Shown: positions 7,545 through 18,000 of the stretch, piece after piece
How positions within the stretch are numbered: the first letter of the stretch is position 1
Layout: the number at the start of each line of letters is the position of its first letter
Origin: Candidatus Omnitrophota bacterium
Lineage (GTDB): Bacteria > Omnitrophota > Gorgyraeia > 2-01-FULL-45-10
NCBI GenBank assembly: GCA_028715345.1
Contig: JAQUSB010000012.1
Span: 1-49,011, forward strand
Direction of reading: 5' to 3'
DNA: 49,011 nucleotides
Position numbers and translations under genes: made by a program
The notes under the pieces: model-generated
Databases searched by the model: none
What the model saw: the letters and a program-made list of their open reading frames with translations, nothing else
What the model was told of the DNA's origin: nothing

Positions 7545-10415
7545 ATGAAAAAAATCGCAATAATTTTGCTTCTATTCGTCTTCGTATCCGCGACCCCCGC
7601 GCGATATGCCTTCGCTGCGTGGGGCAGTTCGGACAAAGAGTCGAAGCTGCAGAAAGAGTCGTACGAAAAGCTTATAAGTAAGAACATCGAGCTGAGGAAC
7701 GAAGTCGACACATTGATAAAGGAGCAGGAGCAGCTTCGCGAGATCTACAAAGTGCTGCTCGAAAAAGTTAAAACGCTGCAGCGCGACAATGCCCTTGTAT
7801 TGAAGGATAAAGACTCGACCGAGCGCGCGGCGGAGGATGCTCAAAAAGCCATTACGGCGCTGAAGAAAGAGCTCGCCGATTCTAATTCCAGGATAATGAA
7901 GATGCAGGCGGTCATAGGAAAACCCGAAGTCGGGGTCAAAAAAGGCACAGCCGCTTATTACGAGAAGAACATACTTCACCTGAGCAATTCCCTGAAGAGT
8001 TCCGAGGCCAAATATAAAAGCGCCGCGGCGGAAAAAGACGCGCTTCTTAAGGAATTGGGAGAGATAAAGGACAAGCTTGCCGCGCAGAAGATGGATTCGG
8101 ATAATTCGGCGGGTAAGCTTAAAGAGCAGTACGCTAAGATCGAGGCCCAGGCCGGAAAGATCGACGAGCTTTCGCTCCAGCTGGAAGAAGAGCTTAAGGG
8201 TAAACAGTCCTCCGCTGAAGAACTGGAGGATGTCCGCGCCTCTTTAAAGGAAAAAGAAGGGCAGCTCAAAGAAGAGTACGATAAATTTACCGAAAACATG
8301 AGATCCATGGAAGAGATGCAGGCGAAAAAGATCGACGAGCTTTCGGCCGAGCTGAAAAAAGAGCAGGATAGCAGGGAGGACGCGGTTAAGGAACTGGGCC
8401 GGATGAAAGAGAAATTCGCCGGCCAAAAAGCCGGCTCGGAAGAAGCGCTAAGCCAGGTCAAGGACCTGTCCGTGAAGATAGATGCGCAGGCCAAAAAGAT
8501 CGACGAGCTTTCGGCCGAGCTGAAAAAAGAGCAGGATAATAAACAGTCCGCCGCCGGTGAACTGGATAGGGTCCGCGCCTCTCTGCGGGAGAAGGACGAC
8601 CAGATAAGATCGAAGGACGCGGAGATCAAAAACTCGTTATCGGCAGGAGATAAGCTTTCCGAAAAGATCAATGCCCTGGAAGCGGACGCCAAGATCGATA
8701 AGAAGGCCCTGAACGAATACGCCGCACAGATGAAGGAACAGGACGCTAAGGTCGCGAAGATAAAAGAGGAGATCGCATCTTCCGAAGTTAAATTCAGGCA
8801 AAAAGAGAAAGATATCGAAAGCCTGCGCGCAGCAGGCCAGGCTCAGAACCAGAAGATGCGCACGCTCGAGCAGGATATTTTAGAAAGCGCTTCTACTATA
8901 AAGGAACAGGCCGAGAAATTGAAATCTTCCCGAACCCGCATAGACGCGCTCGAAGCGGAGATAAAAAAGAAGAGCGATAGCCTTTCCGCGGCACAGGATG
9001 CTCTCAAATCCCGCGATGAAGATACTAAAAAGCTCAAAAAAATATTCAGCATGGACGAGCTTAGGAAAAAGCATCCCGGCATATTCACGGCGAAGAAAGA
9101 TGCGGTGAAAGAATATACGAAGAGCGACGCCGCCAAACGCGTCAAAGAGGCTATAGATAAAGCAAACGCCCGCCGAAAGATAAAAGACGAGAATCTCCGC
9201 GCGCTGGAGAAGAAGATAGCCGATGCCGTGTCGTCGGAGAACAAGCTCAAGGCTGAATTGGCGAATGCGGATGAGAAGATAAAAGAAAGCCGCAGCGGCA
9301 TAACCGGATCGGAAGAGCGTATCAAGGAAGAGAAGATAAAATTCGATTCGGAAGACGGGAAGATAAAAGAGCTCGAACTCTCTATAAACGGCGTTGCCGC
9401 TACGCAGATGGACCTGCAGGCGAAGCTGGATGCTGCGCCTAAAAAGATAGCCCAGATCGAGGCTACCCTTAAGGACCTGCCGGCTAACCTGCCGAAGGAC
9501 AGTCCGGCCGGATTTAAAACATCCGAGATGAGGTCTTTAGAAAGCCAGCTTGCTAAGGCGCGCGAAGAAGAGAGCGCTCTTAAGGATGAGGTGCGCGCTG
9601 CCGAAAACAAGATCGCAGAATTAAAAGATACGGCAGAGGCGTCGCGCGCGAAAATAAAACGCGATCTCGAGGCGAAAGTCAATGAGTGCAAGACGGAGAT
9701 AAAGGCGTTCGAGAAGAATATAATCGAAAGCAAAAATACGAAGCGCGCGCTGGGCAGGAAGATACAGAAGCTTATGCGCGATATCGATAAACTGAATAAG
9801 AAAAAAGAGGCCGTCCTGGCAGCTATAAAAAAAGACGACGAAGAGATAACGGACCTTAAAAAGATCATCGAGAAAGAAGCGGGCGAAATAAAGGATGCCG
9901 AGGACACCGGTAAGATACCGGCGGCGCAGGAGAATGCCGATGCCGAGCCTGCCGACGAGGCCCGGAATGTCATCTCGTTCTTAAGCGGCCGTATAGATGA
10001 GCTTAAAAGCAAGAATGACGAACTCCAAAAAAGTATAGCGTCCTCGAAGGCCGCGGAGACGGAAGCTGTGCGCGACAGGGAGGCTGAAAAAAGCAGGGCC
10101 GACGAAGCTATTCGAAAAACGAAAAAAGAGAATATAAATATGCATTATAACCTTGCGGTCGTCTACGAAAGGAACGGTATGTATAAAGACGCCGAGCGCG
10201 AATACCTGAAATGCCTCGATCTGGACAATAGCGACGCAGGGGTGCATTATAATTTGGCCGTCTTATACGACGACAAAATGAACAATAATTTTAAGGCCAC
10301 TAAACATTACAGGGCCTATCTGAAGCTGACCCCCAAAGGTAGAAATACCTATAAAGTTCGGCAATGGCTTACCGATATAGAGCTTGAAAGCCGCCTGGGG
10401 GTGGAGGCGCGATGA
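7545..10415 (+). CDS. Exported coiled-coil protein with C-terminal TPR repeats
   Basis: The start is the ATG at 7545, preceded by AGGTGAGG and followed by a clear signal peptide (MKKIAIILLLFVFVSA, cleavage near residue 25, AFA). An upstream in-frame ATG would destroy this peptide. The 956-residue product is almost wholly charged heptad repeat (residues about 40-850), with an internal segment KIDELSAELKKEQD repeated. Residues about 865-955 hold two TPR-like units (NMHYNLAVVYERNGMYKDAEREYLK and a second copy). It should form a long periplasmic rod with a protein-binding end. It lies after gspD and its stop overlaps the sensor kinase start (ATGA), so it may feed the kinase or scaffold the secretion complex. 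No named family recognised. Confidence 0.85.
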   Translation: MKKIAIILLLFVFVSATPARYAFAAWGSSDKESKLQKESYEKLISKNIELRNEVDTLIKEQEQLREIYKVLLEKVKTLQRDNALVLKDKDSTERAAEDAQKAITALKKELADSNSRIMKMQAVIGKPEVGVKKGTAAYYEKNILHLSNSLKSSEAKYKSAAAEKDALLKELGEIKDKLAAQKMDSDNSAGKLKEQYAKIEAQAGKIDELSLQLEEELKGKQSSAEELEDVRASLKEKEGQLKEEYDKFTENMRSMEEMQAKKIDELSAELKKEQDSREDAVKELGRMKEKFAGQKAGSEEALSQVKDLSVKIDAQAKKIDELSAELKKEQDNKQSAAGELDRVRASLREKDDQIRSKDAEIKNSLSAGDKLSEKINALEADAKIDKKALNEYAAQMKEQDAKVAKIKEEIASSEVKFRQKEKDIESLRAAGQAQNQKMRTLEQDILESASTIKEQAEKLKSSRTRIDALEAEIKKKSDSLSAAQDALKSRDEDTKKLKKIFSMDELRKKHPGIFTAKKDAVKEYTKSDAAKRVKEAIDKANARRKIKDENLRALEKKIADAVSSENKLKAELANADEKIKESRSGITGSEERIKEEKIKFDSEDGKIKELELSINGVAATQMDLQAKLDAAPKKIAQIEATLKDLPANLPKDSPAGFKTSEMRSLESQLAKAREEESALKDEVRAAENKIAELKDTAEASRAKIKRDLEAKVNECKTEIKAFEKNIIESKNTKRALGRKIQKLMRDIDKLNKKKEAVLAAIKKDDEEITDLKKIIEKEAGEIKDAEDTGKIPAAQENADAEPADEARNVISFLSGRIDELKSKNDELQKSIASSKAAETEAVRDREAEKSRADEAIRKTKKENINMHYNLAVVYERNGMYKDAEREYLKCLDLDNSDAGVHYNLAVLYDDKMNNNFKATKHYRAYLKLTPKGRNTYKVRQWLTDIELESRLGVEAR
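8325..8538 (+). repeat. 46-base exact repeat inside the coiled-coil gene
   Basis: Positions 8325-8370 and 8493-8538 are identical over 46 bases, 168 bases apart (56 residues, eight heptads). A decayed third copy begins near 8159. This points to growth of the rod by in-frame duplication of eight-heptad blocks. Confidence 0.85.
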
Positions 10416-11605
10416 GGCTGAAAGTAACGCTCATATTCACGCTCTCCATACTTATCCCCACCGTGCTGTTGGCATACTTCGGCCTTAAGGCGGTCAGGAG
10501 CGAGCGATCGATCGTCGAGCGGAGCATGCAGGAGCGGTACGAGACCATGGCTGATATCATCGAAAACGAGATCGATACTACGCTCGCCGGCGTTTCGCGC
10601 TCGTTTGTTAAAAATAAAACGGTCGTAGAATTGATAATCCTCGACCAGGCGTCGTTATTCAAAGACCAGGTATCCGTGCACAGGGCCGACGGCTCCGTCC
10701 TGGGGGAGGCCGATAAAAAATACCTGAAGAATCCTGTAGTGACGCGGCGGCTTAAGAACCTGCCGTATACGCTGACCGTATACGAGCGTTACCCGGCGCT
10801 TTTGGAAAGATACGAGGACAGGAAGAAAGCCCTCTATTTTTACGTTACGATAATAGCGATATCCGCGGTCTTGATACTTGCGGGCGCCGCGTTTACCCTC
10901 GGCGCATTGTCGCGGCAGTGGCAGCTGGCTGAGCTCAAGAGTGAGTTCGCATCCAGCCTTTCGCACGACCTCCGCCGCCCGCTCACATCCATACGGATGT
11001 TCTCCGAGATGCTGAAAGACAACCTTGTCGCCAGCGACGAGAAACGCCGTGAATATTACACCGCGATAAATAGCGAATCGGAGCGGCTTACCCAGCTTGC
11101 GAATAATATACTCGATTTTTCCCGCATAGAGAACGGCCGTAAGGTCAAGCATTTGAAACAGGAAGATGTCGCCAGGCTCGTGAAAGAGACGGTCGACTAT
11201 TTCCAGTCTTACAGCCTGGACGAGGCTCATCCCGTTTCGATATCGATACCGCAAGGACTGCCCTTCATACGTATAGATGCAAGCACGATATCCCAGGCCA
11301 TCCTTAACCTTCTATCTAATGCCGCCAAATATTCCGATCCGGGCAAAGCCATAAAAGTTTCCGTAAAGAAAAGGCTCAAAGACCTGGCGATCGAGGTCGC
11401 CGACGAAGGTACGGGCGTACCTAAATCCGAACAGAAGAAGATATTCCGTAAATTTTACCGCGTCCATAAAGATACGGCTGACGTGGAAGGCTCCGGGCTT
11501 GGGTTGGCGCTGGTCAAATACGCCGCAGAGATCCACGGCGGACGTGTCGAACTCGTAAGCAAAGTAGGCGAGGGCAGCAGATTTACGCTCACCCTGCCGC
11601 TATAA
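10412..11605 (+). CDS. Membrane sensor histidine kinase
   Basis: This 397-residue kinase has membrane spans at about 5-25 and 141-165 enclosing a periplasmic sensor of about 115 residues of no recognised family. No HAMP domain is evident; the second span leads within about 10 residues to the dimerisation helix. The phospho-acceptor is His185 in SLSHDLRRPLTS. The ATPase domain shows the N box (LNLLSNAAKYS, Asn303), G1 (DEGTGVP, 331-337), F box (FRKFYR) and G2 (GSGLGLA, 360-366). It is complete. The start overlaps the coiled-coil/TPR gene, and the partner regulator follows by five bases. Kinase before regulator is the reverse of the commonest order. The periplasmic coiled-coil protein is a plausible signal source by position. 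Confidence 0.95.
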   Translation: MRLKVTLIFTLSILIPTVLLAYFGLKAVRSERSIVERSMQERYETMADIIENEIDTTLAGVSRSFVKNKTVVELIILDQASLFKDQVSVHRADGSVLGEADKKYLKNPVVTRRLKNLPYTLTVYERYPALLERYEDRKKALYFYVTIIAISAVLILAGAAFTLGALSRQWQLAELKSEFASSLSHDLRRPLTSIRMFSEMLKDNLVASDEKRREYYTAINSESERLTQLANNILDFSRIENGRKVKHLKQEDVARLVKETVDYFQSYSLDEAHPVSISIPQGLPFIRIDASTISQAILNLLSNAAKYSDPGKAIKVSVKKRLKDLAIEVADEGTGVPKSEQKKIFRKFYRVHKDTADVEGSGLGLALVKYAAEIHGGRVELVSKVGEGSRFTLTLPL

Positions 11606-11610
11606 TTATA

Positions 11611-12288
11611 ATGCCGAAAATCCTGATAGTCGAAGACGATAAACACATACTGACCGGGCTTGTGGACTCGCTCGCGATGGAGGGCTATAAGACCGTCATT
11701 GCCAGGGACGGCAAGGAGGCGCTCGCCCAGGCTAAGGATAAAGCGCCGGATCTTATTATACTCGACATAATGCTTCCCAAGCTTAACGGCTACGAGGTAT
11801 GTAAACAGCTGCGTTCGCGCGGGATGAATATACCGATCATCATATTGAGCGCCCGCGCGCAGGAAGCCGATAAGGTGCTCGGCCTCGAGCTGGGCGCCGA
11901 TGACTACGTTACGAAGCCGTTTTCGCCGCGCGAGCTTATAACGCGCGTCAAGACCGTGCTGCGCAGGATGGAGACGGCCGGCAAAGTCGACGACAAGCTT
12001 TCTTTCGGCAACATAAAGATAGATTTCAGGAAGTTCCAGGCGTCCAAAGGCGGTAAGGAGATAAAGCTGACGGATGCGGAGTGTAAGATATTGAAGCTTC
12101 TCCTGGCGAGCCCGGGCGAGCCGGTCTCGCGGCATAAGATATTATCCGAGATCTGGACCAATGAGGAGGTCACTACCCGCACGGTCGATACGCACATATG
12201 GAATCTCCGGGAAAAGCTGGAGGACGATCCGTCGGACCCTAAACATATATTGACGGTGCACAGGATAGGATATAAATTTGCGGAGTAG
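11611..12288 (+). CDS. OmpR/PhoB-family response regulator
   Basis: The 225-residue regulator has a receiver domain (1-120) with acidic Asp9-Asp10, phospho-acceptor Asp52 in LIILDIMLP, switch Ser80 and Lys102 in TKPFSP. A winged-helix DNA-binding domain follows (about 128-225), with the typical C-terminal TRTVDTHIWNLREKL and IGYKF. All receiver residues needed for phosphorylation are present. It pairs with the kinase directly upstream. PhoB-type regulators bind tandem direct repeats spaced about 11 bases apart, and exactly such repeats lie 21 bases after this gene, ahead of the DUF2341 and giant genes. Control of those genes is therefore a sequence-supported inference. Confidence 0.95.
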   Translation: MPKILIVEDDKHILTGLVDSLAMEGYKTVIARDGKEALAQAKDKAPDLIILDIMLPKLNGYEVCKQLRSRGMNIPIIILSARAQEADKVLGLELGADDYVTKPFSPRELITRVKTVLRRMETAGKVDDKLSFGNIKIDFRKFQASKGGKEIKLTDAECKILKLLLASPGEPVSRHKILSEIWTNEEVTTRTVDTHIWNLREKLEDDPSDPKHILTVHRIGYKFAE

Positions 12289-12308
12289 CGGCGGACCTAT
12301 GGGACGGC

Positions 12309-12352
12309 TTGACAACTTCTTGACAATTTCTTAACGCGGTTCTGACAACTTT
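12309..12352 (+). promoter_or_regulatory. Candidate response-regulator operator: four 11-base phased repeats
   Basis: Units start at 12309 (TTGACAACTTC), 12320 (TTGACAATTTC), 12331 (TTAACGCGGTT) and 12342 (CTGACAACTTT), exactly 11 bases apart. Units 1, 2 and 4 are close copies and unit 3 is degenerate. The 11-base phase is what PhoB/OmpR-type winged-helix dimers use. The array sits between the response regulator gene and the DUF2341 gene, upstream of a -10-like TATACT. Confidence 0.7.
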
Positions 12353-12367
12353 TGCCGGGATATAAGA

Positions 12368-12373
12368 TATACT
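12368..12373 (+). promoter_or_regulatory. -10 element TATACT downstream of the phased repeats
   Basis: TATACT lies 15 bases after the last 11-base repeat unit. The only -35-like match, CTGACA in unit 4, is 20 bases away, too far for good unassisted use. This is the arrangement expected of an activator-dependent promoter. Transcription would begin about 35 bases before the ATG at 12415. Confidence 0.5.
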
Positions 12374-12414
12374 AATAGTGTAAGCTAACGTAAAACAAAT
12401 GCGAGGGCGCCACA

Positions 12415-14988
12415 ATGCGTAAACTGACACTTATAATGATCCTGGCTTTAGTATCGCTTGCGATGCCGGCGGCGCAGACAGACGCCGCTACGGTAACGGC
12501 GAAGAGGGCAGTGTTCGAGCGCCCGCTCTCCTGGCGCGCGGACGGGGCGGGCCAATATGCGTTTAAGGGCAACGTTACCTTAACGAAGGCCGCCATAGCA
12601 ACCGACGGCTCGGTCCAGTCCGCATCAGGCGGCACATGCGAGCTCACTATGCCGTATACCGCAGCCGGCAAAATATCCACGATCAGCGCGAACTGGACGT
12701 TTACGGGTAAAGTTACGCTTGAGGTGAGCGCCACAGGCAATGAGAAAGATTACGTCGCCGTCACGAACGGCGTTCCTCTCGCCCGGGAGGCATTCGCTGC
12801 AGGCTCCGGCCTGAAGTGGCGCGCGGCGCTGGACGCGGGCAGCGCCCTTACCGAAGTGAAAATAGCATATACCGACTCTTCCGGGGTATCCGGCACTTTC
12901 GGAAATCCCGATATCAGCGGCTTCGCACACAGGAAAAAAGTATACATCGAAAATCCTTCCAAGACGGCGTTATATAATTTTCAGATGCAGCTGAAGATAG
13001 GCGAATCGAAAAAGTCTGCCAATTGCGCGTTTTACCTGGATACGGCGCCGCTCCCCGATTTTACCGACATACGCTTTACGCAGGCTGACGGCCAGACGAG
13101 CCTGCCTTATTTTATCGAAAACGTCAACGGCAAAAAGGCGTCCCGCACGGCGGCTGTATGGCTGAAGATCCCCGAGATACCGAAAGAAGGCCTCCCTATA
13201 TATATTTATTACGGCAATAGCAAGGCGGCCGATCTGTCGAGCGCCGCGGCGGTCTTCGATTTCTTCGACGATTTTACCGCAAATCTTAATAGCGCCGGAT
13301 GGAAGGTCGAGCTTGAGTCTAAAGACAGCCTCGTATCGGTTTCCGGTTCTACGCTTGCCATAGACGCCGCGCGCGTCACGACGTCGGCGTATAAATTTTA
13401 TAACGGCATAATAGAATACAGGGCGAAGATGGTCGCTAACGGCGGCATCGAGTGCATCATAATAGCGGGCGCGTCCCGGGACGAGGACCTGTCCGCATAT
13501 TCTTCCATCATGGCAGCGTCAGCGCACTGCATTGTGAAGAACGGTAAAGTCCTGGCAAATTATCCTAAACAGATCTCTCTCGATACATATTACGATTTCG
13601 GGATATCGGCAAACGGCGGCGACATCACTTTCGCGAGATACGCCGACGGCTCTTTCGAGGCGCCGCAGGCGGAAGTGAAAGTGTCGCTGTCGAGCGCGCC
13701 GTCGTCCGCGTCCCCGATAGGCTTCTCGGCGGGCAAAGGCGGCACCGGCTTTGTCTGCGACTGGATCCGCACGCGCCGTTATGCGGCGCTGCCTCCGCAG
13801 GTGGACGCGGCCAAGACCGCCTCTTCCGCCGAGGAGACGACCGACCTGCCGCGATTCGATTCTCTTACGCTTGCCCCGGACGGCAGCGTGGTGCCGGCCT
13901 CCGGCAAAACGACCGGTACCTACACGTCGCGCCTTACGACGATCCCGTTCGACGCCCGCATACTTACCGCAGCCTGGACCGAGGCCGCGCCGGACGACAA
14001 CCCTATAAAGGTAAGCGTATCTACAAAGGAAGACGCGTCATACGTTAGCGGCTGGTCGAACGGCAGGGCTAAATACGTTTCGAAGAAAGAATTTACGAAA
14101 GGTAATAAGCTGAGATATAAGGTCGTTATTACTAAGGCTTCCGCGGCGAAAGCGGCGCCTTCCCTGGAAAAATTTACGCTCGGTTTCGAGCCGGGCACGA
14201 TAAAGGTCATCTCGCCCGCCGGCGGTGAGATCATCGCGCCGCTTAGTGCATACTCGATAATGTGGGAGACGACGGGCTACGAAGATTCTTACTTTATGGA
14301 CATATCCTATTCCGATGACGGCGGGTTATCTTTCCGGCCGATAGCGCCGAAAGTCGCCAATACAGGCAGCTACGAATGGAAGACCCCCGAGATAGAATCC
14401 GCCGAAGTCATAATGATGGTAGCCGATTCTCTGGATAAGAGCGTATGCGGCGTCTCCGAAGCGCCGTTTTCTATAACTACATATATAGAGGAAGGCAAGG
14501 CAGTTGAAGGGAAGAAGACGACTTCCGAGAGCGAAGCTAAAGCCTCGAGCGAAACCGTAAAGAAGGAAGAGTCTAAGGCTGCCGAAGAAGAGAAGAAGCC
14601 CGGCGCCAAGAAATACGACATATTGCTTAAGCTGGGCGATAACGTTACATCTAATGCGGATGAAGACGCGCGGGCCTCTTTTAAAGAGGGCGATATAGTC
14701 ATGATAAAGCCCGCAGGCTATAACTGGTCCGATACCGAGCGCCACAGCTTTCTTATAGTGCAGGCGGAGCTTACCGAAGCCGAAGCCGCTGACCTGATGA
14801 GGCCGGAGGAGACCGTCATAGGCAAGGATAAGACGGGTAAGGATATAGTGAAAGTGACCGGAGCGAGAAAATATAAGATAGACCTGAACAAACGCGGCCT
14901 GGCCATACAAAAAGACGCCGCGATGAAGGGAATGCTGAAGTATGCGCCGGTCGTGAGCAAAGCGGAAATAGACGATAAGGGAAAATAA
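12415..14988 (+). CDS. Exported DUF2341 / Ig-like surface protein
   Basis: This 857-residue protein begins with a signal peptide (MRKLTLIMILALVSL, cleavage near residue 24). Its N-terminus closely resembles that of the giant protein that follows. A DUF2341 domain spans about 168-290 (FAHRKKVYIENPS through GLPIYIYYGN and AVFDFFDDF), typical of bacterial surface proteins and probably a jelly-roll fold. An Ig-like domain of the Kre9/KNH-like type is at about 600-690 (ISPAGGE through YEWKTPE). A Lys/Glu-rich linker at about 695-735 leads to a C-terminal domain of unknown type. No membrane anchor or sorting signal is seen. It ends 15 bases before the giant gene, so the two are surely co-transcribed and probably co-exported. 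Binding partner unknown. Confidence 0.85.
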   Translation: MRKLTLIMILALVSLAMPAAQTDAATVTAKRAVFERPLSWRADGAGQYAFKGNVTLTKAAIATDGSVQSASGGTCELTMPYTAAGKISTISANWTFTGKVTLEVSATGNEKDYVAVTNGVPLAREAFAAGSGLKWRAALDAGSALTEVKIAYTDSSGVSGTFGNPDISGFAHRKKVYIENPSKTALYNFQMQLKIGESKKSANCAFYLDTAPLPDFTDIRFTQADGQTSLPYFIENVNGKKASRTAAVWLKIPEIPKEGLPIYIYYGNSKAADLSSAAAVFDFFDDFTANLNSAGWKVELESKDSLVSVSGSTLAIDAARVTTSAYKFYNGIIEYRAKMVANGGIECIIIAGASRDEDLSAYSSIMAASAHCIVKNGKVLANYPKQISLDTYYDFGISANGGDITFARYADGSFEAPQAEVKVSLSSAPSSASPIGFSAGKGGTGFVCDWIRTRRYAALPPQVDAAKTASSAEETTDLPRFDSLTLAPDGSVVPASGKTTGTYTSRLTTIPFDARILTAAWTEAAPDDNPIKVSVSTKEDASYVSGWSNGRAKYVSKKEFTKGNKLRYKVVITKASAAKAAPSLEKFTLGFEPGTIKVISPAGGEIIAPLSAYSIMWETTGYEDSYFMDISYSDDGGLSFRPIAPKVANTGSYEWKTPEIESAEVIMMVADSLDKSVCGVSEAPFSITTYIEEGKAVEGKKTTSESEAKASSETVKKEESKAAEEEKKPGAKKYDILLKLGDNVTSNADEDARASFKEGDIVMIKPAGYNWSDTERHSFLIVQAELTEAEAADLMRPEETVIGKDKTGKDIVKVTGARKYKIDLNKRGLAIQKDAAMKGMLKYAPVVSKAEIDDKGK

Positions 14989-15003
14989 ACGCGGAGAAAT
15001 ACG

Positions 15004-18000
15004 ATGCGTAAACTGACTGTAGCGACGATCCTGGCAATGCTGGCACTGGCCGTATTCGCAGCGCCGTCCTATGCCGTCACCGAGTTCGTCTGTACGATCG
15101 CGCCGTCGGGCGGAGACTACACGTCGCTTTCTAGCTGGAACGCGAATAACCAGGCTGACCTCTCCTCCGGCACAGTAGCCTTATCCCACAGCGGTATAAC
15201 CGGTACGATAGCCGACGGTTCTTATGTAAAGGGCGCGACAAGCGGCGCGTATGGTACTGTCGTTCACGTTACCTCAAGCCAGATATGCATCAAATCAGTT
15301 ACGGGGACATTTGCATCTAATGAAAAAATAGATAAAACAAGTACCCTTAACGGTACGGCCACAGGCACAGATCATGTTACATCATCGACAGTCCCTGATA
15401 GTGTGATCGCTGTAGCCAAGATAGACGGCGACTGGACAGGCGCCCCGGACACGACAGCGGTAACGATAGACGGTTGGACGACGTCGAGCGCTAACTATAT
15501 TAAAATTTATACTACACCGACGGCCAGGCATACGGGTAAATGGAATACGGGCGCGTATATTCTATCTGTTACGGCAAGCGCGAATAGCACAGCGGCGTTA
15601 TATATTAAGGAAAACTATGTAACAGTAGAGGGGTTACAGGTGCTTTTGACAAATTCGGGGGGATATACGGCTTGCATGGGAATTAAAATAGATAGCCAAG
15701 ACGCATCGGCGACGATTAATATATGGAAGAATATTGTGCGTGGAGCCATATCCGGGACAGATTCACAGGGGTATGGAATTTACTGTAATAATTCTAATAT
15801 CACTGGGAATATTTACAATAATTTAGTGTATTCTTTTGTGAATGGATCTGTTGTTTACGAGTCAGGTATCACTATAAATACCGGGGGTACATATTATCTT
15901 TACAATAACACGGTTTATGGGAATTATTATGGCATTAAATGTAATGCCGGAACCGTAACCGCTACAAATAACATCGCTAACGCCAATAATACGGATTATG
16001 CGGGGACTATCGCTACCAGCGCTACGAATATTTCGAGCGATGCCACCTCGCCTGATACATCTTATCGCAGTAAGACCGTTACTTTTGTCAGCACTACTTC
16101 AGGCAGTGAAGACTTCCACCTCTCATCGGGCGACACGAACGCGAAGAACACCGGCACCGACCTCTCAGGTACATTCACCGATGATATAGAAGGTATTAAT
16201 AGAGGTGCGGGAACCAGTATATGGTGTATCGGCGCATCCGAATACGGCATAGTCTGGCTGGGGACCACCTCTACCTCCTGGGGAACGGCCGCCAACTGGA
16301 CAGGCGGCTCTGTCCCGGGCACGAACGACGCCGTTATATTTAATTCCACATCAGCCGCTTATGATTGCGCACTAAGCGCCGATACCACCGTCGCTTCTAT
16401 CTCTATGCAGTCCGGTTATACGGGTACGATCACCCAAGGGTCGTACACACTTACAGTAAGAAGTTTCAGTCAGGCGGCAGGGACGTTTACCGGTGGAAGC
16501 GCGGCGATAACACTCAACGGCAACTACACTCTATCCGGCGGGACATTCACATCCACGAGCGGGACGCTGGCACTAAGTACCTGTAATTGGAATCACTCAG
16601 CAGGTACTTTTACCCACAATAACGGAACGTTAGTATTTGAGGGGACGTGTACATTTAAGGTGCCTGTTACGGAAACGTTCAATATCATTACGCCAAAAAG
16701 TCAGGCTATTGGTACGATCCAAGAAGGGAATACGTTAATTGTGGTTGGGACCTTGACACTAAACCCTGGTTGCTTTTTGGGAGGTACGCTTCAGCCACAG
16801 GGCTCTCTAGTGTTGGAAACTTATAAGTATGGGTGCACTACTACCTCTACAATTAGTTATGTAACATCCGGAGATCAGACCATTGTCGCTAACAGTGGTA
16901 AATACTACTATCACTTTTCCGGTAATTTTTATATCAACAAACCTTCAGGCACAGTTACGGTTACAGGATCAGGAATACCAACTTTTGGTGCTTTTACTCT
17001 GGTATCCGGGAACTTCAGCTGTCCTAATAATGATTTGATAGTTGGATGTTACCCCGGTGATAATGCGCATCATTTCACTTTAAGCGGGGGGACATTTACA
17101 GCGCCAGGATCCGGGCATATACTGTATATAAATAAGGGGAATTGGATTCATACTGCGGGTACTTTTAAGCATAATGACGGAACCGTGATATTTGATTCGG
17201 ACAATAGTCCCACTGCCCGTAGCATTGCAGCAACTACTACCGAGACATTCTATAATTTAACGCTATATTATGAGAGTTCGGTTACTATACCCTCTGGTAA
17301 TAAGGTAACAGTGCTTGGTGATTTCAAACTCGACAAAGGATACATAAATACTGGTACATTAGACCTAAGAGGTAACATGTTGGTAACAGCAAGCGGCTAT
17401 GGTGGATCAGCGGCTATTGAATTTAATGGGACAAGCGCGCAGACCGTGACTTTAAAATATGCAGGATTTCCAACGGGTGCGATTACCGTTAATAATTCTG
17501 CGGGGGTAACTTTTACTCCGGACAGCGGTATAACGTTTCCCGTACCCGGCGCAGTTACAATAAACAGCGGCACGCTATCCCTTGGAGGTAACACGACATT
17601 TTCTGACAATGTCACTATCAGTTCAGGCGGCACACTATCATCTTTTGTCGGCGGAGGAATCATAACTTTTAAAAACAGTAAAACTGTAACGGTTGATTCA
17701 GGCGGGACGCTCACATTATACGGAGCCCCCGGGAACCTGCTTACCTTAAATAGCGATAATACGGCCAAATGGATCTTAAACGCGGCCGCAGGGTCTATCT
17801 ATAACATAGATTATGTGAGCGCTAATTATTCGAACGGGTCGCCCAACACTATCCATGCCGGCCCAAACTCGACGATAAGTAACTGCACTAACTGGGATAC
17901 CGGCGCCTCAGTGTGCACATGGGACGGGTCGGAGTCTACGGCATGGGATACGGCCGCTAACTGGAGCACGGGTTCTGTTCCGACGTCGACTACCAGCGTC

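Noticed and set aside
8843-10012. 389-residue minus-strand ORF
   Set aside because: It is the antisense shadow of the Lys/Glu-rich coiled-coil gene and is Ser/Phe/Ile-biased low complexity with no start context.
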